Below are positions 59,902 through 64,000 of a DNA stretch of 64,000 nt, in pieces. The notes under the pieces were generated by a model. The model was given only the letters and a program-made list of their open reading frames with translations. It searched no databases and had not been told where the DNA came from. A program made the position numbers and the translations under genes. This DNA is from Rickettsia bellii RML369-C (GTDB lineage: Bacteria; Pseudomonadota; Alphaproteobacteria; Rickettsiales; Rickettsiaceae), in the NCBI RefSeq assembly GCF_000012385.1, contig NC_007940.1, forward strand, positions 930,001 to 994,000, in the 5' to 3' direction. The stretch's first letter is position 1. Every line of letters begins with the position of its first letter.

Positions 59902-60756
59902 ATGAAAAAACTATCAATTGTACTTTTATCCGTTAGTATGCTTTCTAGTATAGCTTTTGCAGATAACTCAGACAGAGTAGTTGCTACTTACACAGGTGGT
60001 GAAGTAAGAGAATCACAAATAATGAAAGAATTTAAACCACAACTTAATCTTCCTTCAGGTGAAACTATCAAAAATTTTGACGATTTCCCACCACAGGATC
60101 AAGATAAATTGATAAGAATTTATGTTAATAATATTTTATTAAAGAAAGAAGTTGAGAAATCAAACATTACCTCTTCTAAAGAATTCCAAGAAAAGCTTGA
60201 AAATGCAAAAAATCAATTAGCTCAAAAAGAATTATTAGAAAATTATGTAAAATCTAATCTTACTGATAAGATGTTTGATGATGAATATAATAAATATGTA
60301 ACTAGCCTAAAAGGTAAAGAACAAATAAAAGTTGCTCACATTTTAGTTAAATCTGAAAAAGAAGCTAATGATTTAAAAAATAAATTAAACAAAGGTGCAG
60401 ATTTTGCTAAACTTGCAGGAGAATCTTCTCTTGATAAAGCTTCTGCTACAAATGGTGGCGTAATCGGTTACATTTTATTAAATCAACCAGGACAGTTAGT
60501 GCCTGAGTTTGAAAATAAAGCTTTTGCTTTAAAAGTAAACGAAGTTTCAACACCAGTAAAAACTGACTATGGTTGGCATATCATTAAGGTTCTTGAGAAA
60601 AAACCTGTACCTATCCCAACTAAAGAAGAAGCTAAAATGACTATCGATAATGTATTAGCAGCAGAAATACTGAAAAAATATATTAGCGATTTAGAAGCTA
60701 AAGCTGATTTAAAAATTATGTTACCTCCAGCTGCAAATAACGAAGCTAAGAAGTAG
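59902..60756 (+). CDS. Parvulin-type peptidyl-prolyl isomerase (PpiC/PrsA-like), exported
   Basis: A 284-residue protein with a signal peptide (MKKLSIVLLSVSMLSSIAFA) and a parvulin domain: IKVAHILVKSEKEANDLKNK, DFAKLAGESSLDKASATNGG, VIGYILLNQPGQLVPEFENK and GWHIIKVLEKKPVPIPTKEE. It should fold exported proteins in the periplasm. It is a convergent neighbour of an IS110-type transposase whose end lies 11 bases away. Confidence 0.9.
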   Translation: MKKLSIVLLSVSMLSSIAFADNSDRVVATYTGGEVRESQIMKEFKPQLNLPSGETIKNFDDFPPQDQDKLIRIYVNNILLKKEVEKSNITSSKEFQEKLENAKNQLAQKELLENYVKSNLTDKMFDDEYNKYVTSLKGKEQIKVAHILVKSEKEANDLKNKLNKGADFAKLAGESSLDKASATNGGVIGYILLNQPGQLVPEFENKAFALKVNEVSTPVKTDYGWHIIKVLEKKPVPIPTKEEAKMTIDNVLAAEILKKYISDLEAKADLKIMLPPAANNEAKK

Positions 60757-60766
60757 TTATGTGTCA

Positions 60767-61722
60767 TCAACTATGTTTTAAATTAAAAAGAAGAGATTTT
60801 AATTTAGCATTAGCGATGACAATAATTTTACGCATTAAAGCGGTAAGAGCGACCATTTTCTTTTTACCATTGTTAATGAGTCGCTCATAAAAGAGTCTTA
60901 AACCAGAAGTCTTGCTATTACGGGCTGACATAGCAGCAAGGAATAGTATAGCTTGACTCCTGCTCTACCATGTCCTACCTTTCTATATCCTTGATATTTA
61001 CCACTATCATTAGCTTTTGGAGCAAGCCCTGCAAGAGAAGCAATCTGCCGTCTTGTTAACTTCCCTAACTCCGGTAATAATATTAATAACTCAAAAGCAA
61101 CTATATTACCAATGCCATTTATCTCTTTCAATATCTCATGCTTTGCTTTTAACAGCTGATCTGATGATATAATCACTTCTACCTGATTAGTAATCTCTGT
61201 AATTTGATTACTTAAAACATCTATCATATTTATACAGCTATTTTTAACAAACTTATCTGTATTTGCTTGTTGTAATCTATTCTTTTCGGCAACTAACATT
61301 TGCTTTAAATCATTCCGTCTTTGTACTAACCGAAATAATTGTATATTTTGTTTTGATTCAGGCTTAAATACTTCAAGCTTATCTGCTCGCTCCTTACCAT
61401 ATAATCCTAATGCTTTAGCATCTAACTTATCTGTTTTTGCACTATTACCATATGATCTGATAAAATTCTTTACCTTTCTTGCATCTGCTCTATGTACTAC
61501 ATAACCTCTTTCACATAAGCTATACAATAACTCTAGTTCATATCCGCCTGTTGTTTCAACTACAGTTAGAGAGTTTGCTAAAATATCCTTATTATCATTA
61601 ATAAATTCAAATATACCGAAACTTGTATTCTCATATTCTTTTGTATCTTTTATGCCCTCTATTCCTACTACAAAATTATATTTTCCTATATCAATTCCTA
61701 TATGTTTGTGATATTTTATCAT
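60767..61722 (-). pseudogene. IS110-family transposase, frameshifted near its C-terminus
   Basis: The first 270 or so residues read as an IS110/IS1111-type DEDD transposase: HIGIDIGKYNFVVGIEG, TVVETTGGYELELLYSL, TDKLDAKALGLYGKERADKL and the C-terminal ELLILLPELGKLTRRQIASL, AGLAPKANDSGKYQGYRKVG. After GHGRAGVKL (about 60955) the frame shifts. The true continuation ILFLAAMSARNSKTSGLRLF, KKKMVALTALMRKIIVI lies one frame over, to a stop at 60767. It is therefore probably inactive unless frameshifted in translation. From memory, ISRpe1 of R. peacockii belongs to this family. Confidence 0.85.
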
Positions 61723-61975
61723 ATGTACCTCGAGATTTTATATTGTTTAGGATTGTAATCGGGCGTGCTTATCGCATCCCTTCCAACTATTCAAACTTCT
61801 CGAGAGTCGGGCTATAGTACCTTGATGACTCCGGTCGTATAAAACCTACTATACCGTGACGGTCGCTTACGCCCGCTTAATACCCTATATCATTATATAG
61901 GGTATTAACACTCTCTTATAAATGTTTATATTACATTTATAACTTATATTATATCACTTTCTTTTCTTACAATAC
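61723..61975. mobile_element. Non-coding end of the IS110-type element
   Basis: This is the side upstream of the transposase. It is less AT-rich than the flanks (ATCGGGCGTGCTTATCGCAT; CCGTGACGGTCGCTTACGCC) and ends in ACCCTATATCATTATATAGG, a perfect palindrome. IS110 elements often have such subterminal DNA, but I could not find clear terminal repeats or a target duplication, so the borders are uncertain. Confidence 0.45.
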
Positions 61976-62036
61976 CGTGGCTTGCTAACTAGATCCAGAA
62001 AATAATAAAAAATTTTTAATTTCCTCGCAATGATGC
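61976..62036. repeat. Decayed palindromic element fragment
   Basis: CCGTGGCTTGCTAACTAGAT is followed by CCAGAAAATAATAAAA and TTCCTCGCAATGATG. It is a left-half fragment joined to a GTCATTGCGAGG-type end. The right arm is absent. Confidence 0.5.
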
Positions 62037-62078
62037 AGTCTAATTTCAAAATAATATATCTTTTAAGTTAAGCAACTA

Positions 62079-62107
62079 TTGACAAATTGGCAAAAAAAAA
62101 TTATATT
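62079..62107 (+). promoter_or_regulatory. Strong sigma-70-like promoter of the 62145 gene
   Basis: A perfect TTGACA, a 17-base A-rich spacer and TATATT lie 37 bases before the ATG. It is the clearest promoter in the window. Confidence 0.7.
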
Positions 62108-62144
62108 CTACAAAATCTAATTTAAGTTAAAAAATTATTAAGCT

Positions 62145-62357
62145 ATGTCTAAAGCAAAAACTGCTTCTAAAAACAACCCAACCGCTAGGGAATCAGCTAA
62201 AGTACATTTTTATAAAGGCGAAGAGATTATACCATCAAAATATATCCCTCAACAAGGTTCTTCTTTTTTAGCTGCTGAAATCAAATCTTCCGGAGATTTG
62301 GTATTAGGAAATAATGGGCAAGTGCTACCTTGGAACTTAGTCAAAAATTTAGCTTAG
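62145..62357 (+). CDS. Small hypothetical protein
   Basis: A 70-residue protein: MSKAKTASKNNPTARESAKV, then HFYKGEEIIPSKYIPQQGSS, FLAAEIKSSGDLVLGNNGQV and LPWNLVKNLA. It looks like a small beta-rich, well-conserved type of protein with no cysteine or membrane segment. A strong promoter precedes it and tRNA-Ala follows 65 bases later. Family not recognised. Confidence 0.65.
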   Translation: MSKAKTASKNNPTARESAKVHFYKGEEIIPSKYIPQQGSSFLAAEIKSSGDLVLGNNGQVLPWNLVKNLA

Positions 62358-62422
62358 TTTGATTTAATTACTTACAAATATAACAATTTCACTTCAGTAA
62401 CTTATATAATAAGTCACATATT

Positions 62423-62497
62423 GGGGGCATAGCTCAGGGGTAGAGCATCTGCTTTGCACGCAGAGGGTCAAGGGTTCGATTCCCTTTGCCTCCACCA
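62423..62497 (+). tRNA. tRNA-Ala (anticodon UGC)
   Basis: The cloverleaf is clear: acceptor GGGGGCA pairing with TGCCTCC, then A-CCA encoded. The anticodon stem TCTGC/GCAGA encloses TTTGCAC with anticodon TGC. The T arm is GGGTTCGATTCCC. UGC reads all GCN codons by wobble. The CCA end is encoded. It lies just upstream of a repeat-rich stretch. Confidence 0.96.
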
Positions 62498-62652
62498 CTC
62501 TTTAGTTTCTGGTATCTTTACAAACACATCAAACGGCGGACGCAAGGTATAATCAAGCTTTTCGGGTTTTAGCGTCAGGTTAGCAAATACTGAATCTATC
62601 AATATTGCAATGTGCCACTGACGGCATTGCACGCATGGATCAGTTTTTCCTT

Positions 62653-62758
62653 TGTCATCCCGTGGCTTGGTCCACGGGATCCAGTTAAAAATATTAAAAT
62701 TATTAGTATTAAAAGTTGTTTTTTTGAATCCCGTGAATAAATCACGGGATGCATTGCC
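62653..62758. repeat. Palindromic element after tRNA-Ala
   Basis: The left arm is TGTCATCCCGTGGCTTGGTC and the right arm AATCCCGTGAATAAATCACG, then GGATGCA. The core AAATATTAAAATTATTAGTA matches the general type. It is followed by GCATTGCCCGCGTGGATCGA, a linker that recurs between elements. Confidence 0.75.
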
Positions 62759-62782
62759 CGCGTGGATCGAAAAGCACCCTCG

Positions 62783-62906
62783 ATGTCATCCCGTGGCTTG
62801 ACCACGGGATCCAGAAAAAAGCGAAATGAATTGAGCTTTTAGTGCTAGAGGTTTAACGTATTTAAGTTTTTTTATTACTGGATTCCTGCGATCAACGGAA
62901 TGACAT
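62783..62906. repeat. Chimeric palindromic element
   Basis: The left arm (ATGTCATCCCGTGGCTTGAC, CACGGGATCCAG) belongs to one class and the right arm (CTGGATTCCTGCGATCAACG, GAATGACAT) is the same as the right arm of 16134-16252, so the two arms do not match. The middle equals 56723-56851. Confidence 0.75.
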
Positions 62907-63046
62907 CGAAACCACGCAACAATGCCATTACGGGATGACAAAGGAAAATGATCCACGCAACAATACCTCCTCGCAACAACAATTTGAAAACTACTTAACA
63001 CCCTTACAATAATAAACTATTTGGTATTATGGTTACACACTGCAAG

Positions 63047-63389
63047 GCTTGGTTAGACGCCGTAATGTGGAGCAGTCATTGTTTTTGAACGAAACAGCTA
63101 CAGCAGCGGTTGTTCGCTCTGCCTAAAATACTCTCTATATTTACATCTTAATAAAAATTCCTTAAATATATTGTTATAATTATAAGTAGTAATTATTTTT
63201 AATTATTAAAACTCTTTATTATCTCCCTTTATCCTATACTAATCCTTACATTTCTCAAATTACTTCTAAGTCATTAATTTATATCATTAGTTAAATTTCT
63301 ATTGCATTCTTAAAACTTCTTCTTATTATCTAATTTATATATTTTTTAACAAAATATTAAAATTTATAGAATTTAATAAGGATATAATT
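63047..63389 (+). promoter_or_regulatory. 5' region of the ankyrin gene, shared with the LRR gene
   Basis: It matches the LRR upstream region (54688-55030) over about 340 bases with few gaps, including CTCTGCCTAAAATACTCTCT, TATCCTATACTAATCCTTAC and CAAAATATTAAAATTTATAG directly before ATAAGGATATAATT and the ATG. It begins inside GGTTAGACGCC, the same type of junction as in the LRR copy. The gap 62498-63046 before it contains only repeats. Confidence 0.7.
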
Positions 63390-63494
63390 ATGTTTAGTTG
63401 GTTGTTTAGCTGGTTTCAAACTCCAAAAACATCACATGAGAAGTTAATAGAGGCAATAGAAGCAAGAAATGAAGCAGAAGCACAAAACTTATAA
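63390..63494 (+). pseudogene. N-terminal leader of the ankyrin gene, cut off by a 2-base insertion
   Basis: A 34-residue ORF, MFSWLFSWFQTPKTSHEKLI, then EAIEARNEAEAQNL, ending at TAA. Its FQTP ... KTSHE.LIE pattern matches the start of the LRR protein. The second copy of this repeat (63866 on) reads AQNLIVHMDTAELSKV without a stop; here two extra bases (TA, near 63490) create the stop. With them removed the leader would continue into the ankyrin frame at 63503. Confidence 0.6.
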
Positions 63495-63502
63495 TCGTAC
63501 AT

Positions 63503-64000
63503 ATGGATACAGCCGAATTAAGCAAAGTTGACGACGGCTGGACAGTTTTAACTTTTGCTGCAGCTTATGGCTTAGAAAAGGTTTGTGAGGCTTTAATTCC
63601 TAAAATGTCAGAGCAGGCTATTAATCATGTTGATAAAGATGGTAACACGGCTTTAACTTGGGCTGCATATACAGGACTAGAAAAAGTTTGCGAGGCTTTA
63701 ATTCCTAAAATGTCTGATCAAGCTATTAATCATGTTAATAGTGATGGCAATACAGCATTAAGCATAGCTAGGAATAAAGGTTTTAAAAATATGTGTGATT
63801 TACTAACTACTATAGAAGCAACTAAGCAAAATGAAATTCAAACAAATCTTAAATTAACCACAACAAAAACATCACATGAGAAGTTAATAGAGGCAATAGA
63901 AGCAAGAAATGAAGCAGAAGCACAAAACTTAATCGTACATATGGATACAGCCGAGTTAAGCAAAGTTAACAATGATGACTGGACAGCTTTAACTTTTGCT
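63503..64000 (+). CDS. Ankyrin-repeat protein (partial, runs off the window)
   Basis: Open from ATG 63503 to the window edge, about 166 codons. Two ankyrin-like repeats (GLEKVCEALIPKMSEQAINH, VDKDGNTALTWAAYT and GLEKVCEALIPKMSDQAINH, VNSDGNTALSIARN) are followed by a second leader-like segment (KTTTTSHEKLIEAIEARNEA region) and the start of another copy (MDTAELSKVNNDDWTALTFA). The unit is about 438 bases (146 codons). Ankyrin proteins are typical rickettsial effectors. It is likely a tandemly duplicated ankyrin gene. Confidence 0.75.
   Translation, partial: MDTAELSKVDDGWTVLTFAAAYGLEKVCEALIPKMSEQAINHVDKDGNTALTWAAYTGLEKVCEALIPKMSDQAINHVNSDGNTALSIARNKGFKNMCDLLTTIEATKQNEIQTNLKLTTTKTSHEKLIEAIEARNEAEAQNLIVHMDTAELSKVNNDDWTALTFA

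Noticed and set aside
62599..63001. Two minus-strand frames (68 and 71 codons)
   Set aside because: They are entirely made of palindromic repeat DNA next to tRNA-Ala.

Overview
The window is AT-rich and gene-dense, and it looks like chromosomal DNA of a Rickettsia. It carries rickA (Arp2/3 activator), an intact Sec7-type ralF, a class I lysyl-tRNA synthetase, leucine-rich-repeat and ankyrin genes, and dozens of short palindromic repeats between and sometimes inside genes. From memory, intact ralF together with rickA points to the transitional-group or R. felis-like lineages rather than to most spotted fever group species. That species-level statement is inference.

Layout. 0-2.6 kb: a Rickettsia-type unknown gene broken by a poly-T frameshift, plus a gene remnant. 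2.8-12.6 kb: core genes dnaA (with a frameshifted rhodanese upstream), sdhE-mfd, murE, murF and mraY, followed by rickA with a good promoter. 14.7-23.1 kb, minus strand: an antitoxin-like small ORF coupled to a Bcr/CflA transporter, ychF, a fused restriction-modification gene frameshifted in an A9 tract, a GNAT acetyltransferase, pth, rplY and queE. 23.2-24.5 kb, plus strand: rpmI-rplT, then rpmH-rnpA. 25.3-32.5 kb, minus strand: ralF, maeB, an AEC transporter and lysS. 32.7-33.6 kb: dsbB and a small decayed gene. 33.6-36.1 kb: an ABC importer operon. 36.4-37.3 kb: a small lipoprotein and yaaA. 37.6-47 kb, minus strand: a lipoprotein, murG, ftsW, a hypothetical, murD, a restriction endonuclease, a cytosine methyltransferase split by one TGA, a lipoprotein, lspA and an M23 peptidase. 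47.1-53.2 kb, plus strand: a lipoprotein-like nucleotidyltransferase, coxB, an inserted HEAT-like gene pair, coxA, an RDD protein, 5-formyl-THF cyclo-ligase and a class I amidotransferase. 53.3-56.9 kb: an LRR effector-like gene, repeats, a structured leader and an unknown gene. 57-64 kb: secA, a PpiC-type isomerase, a frameshifted IS110-family transposase, a small conserved-looking gene, tRNA-Ala(UGC), repeats and an ankyrin gene running off the end.

How the genes fit together. murE, murF, mraY, murD, ftsW, murG, lspA, secA and the M23 peptidase form an envelope/secretion set. The division and cell wall (dcw) cluster is split in two halves on opposite strands, and one inversion of about 12.6-42.75 kb would restore the textbook order. 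RickA, RalF, the LRR protein and the ankyrin protein are the host-interaction candidates. The LRR and ankyrin genes share about 340 bp of upstream DNA and the start of their coding sequence, although the proteins are otherwise unrelated. Two restriction-modification loci each carry one lesion that splits the reading frame. The palindromic repeats are nested and chimeric in places; they form the end of MurE, supply the stop of YchF, and sit inside murG. All calls come from reading the sequence; no searches were run.
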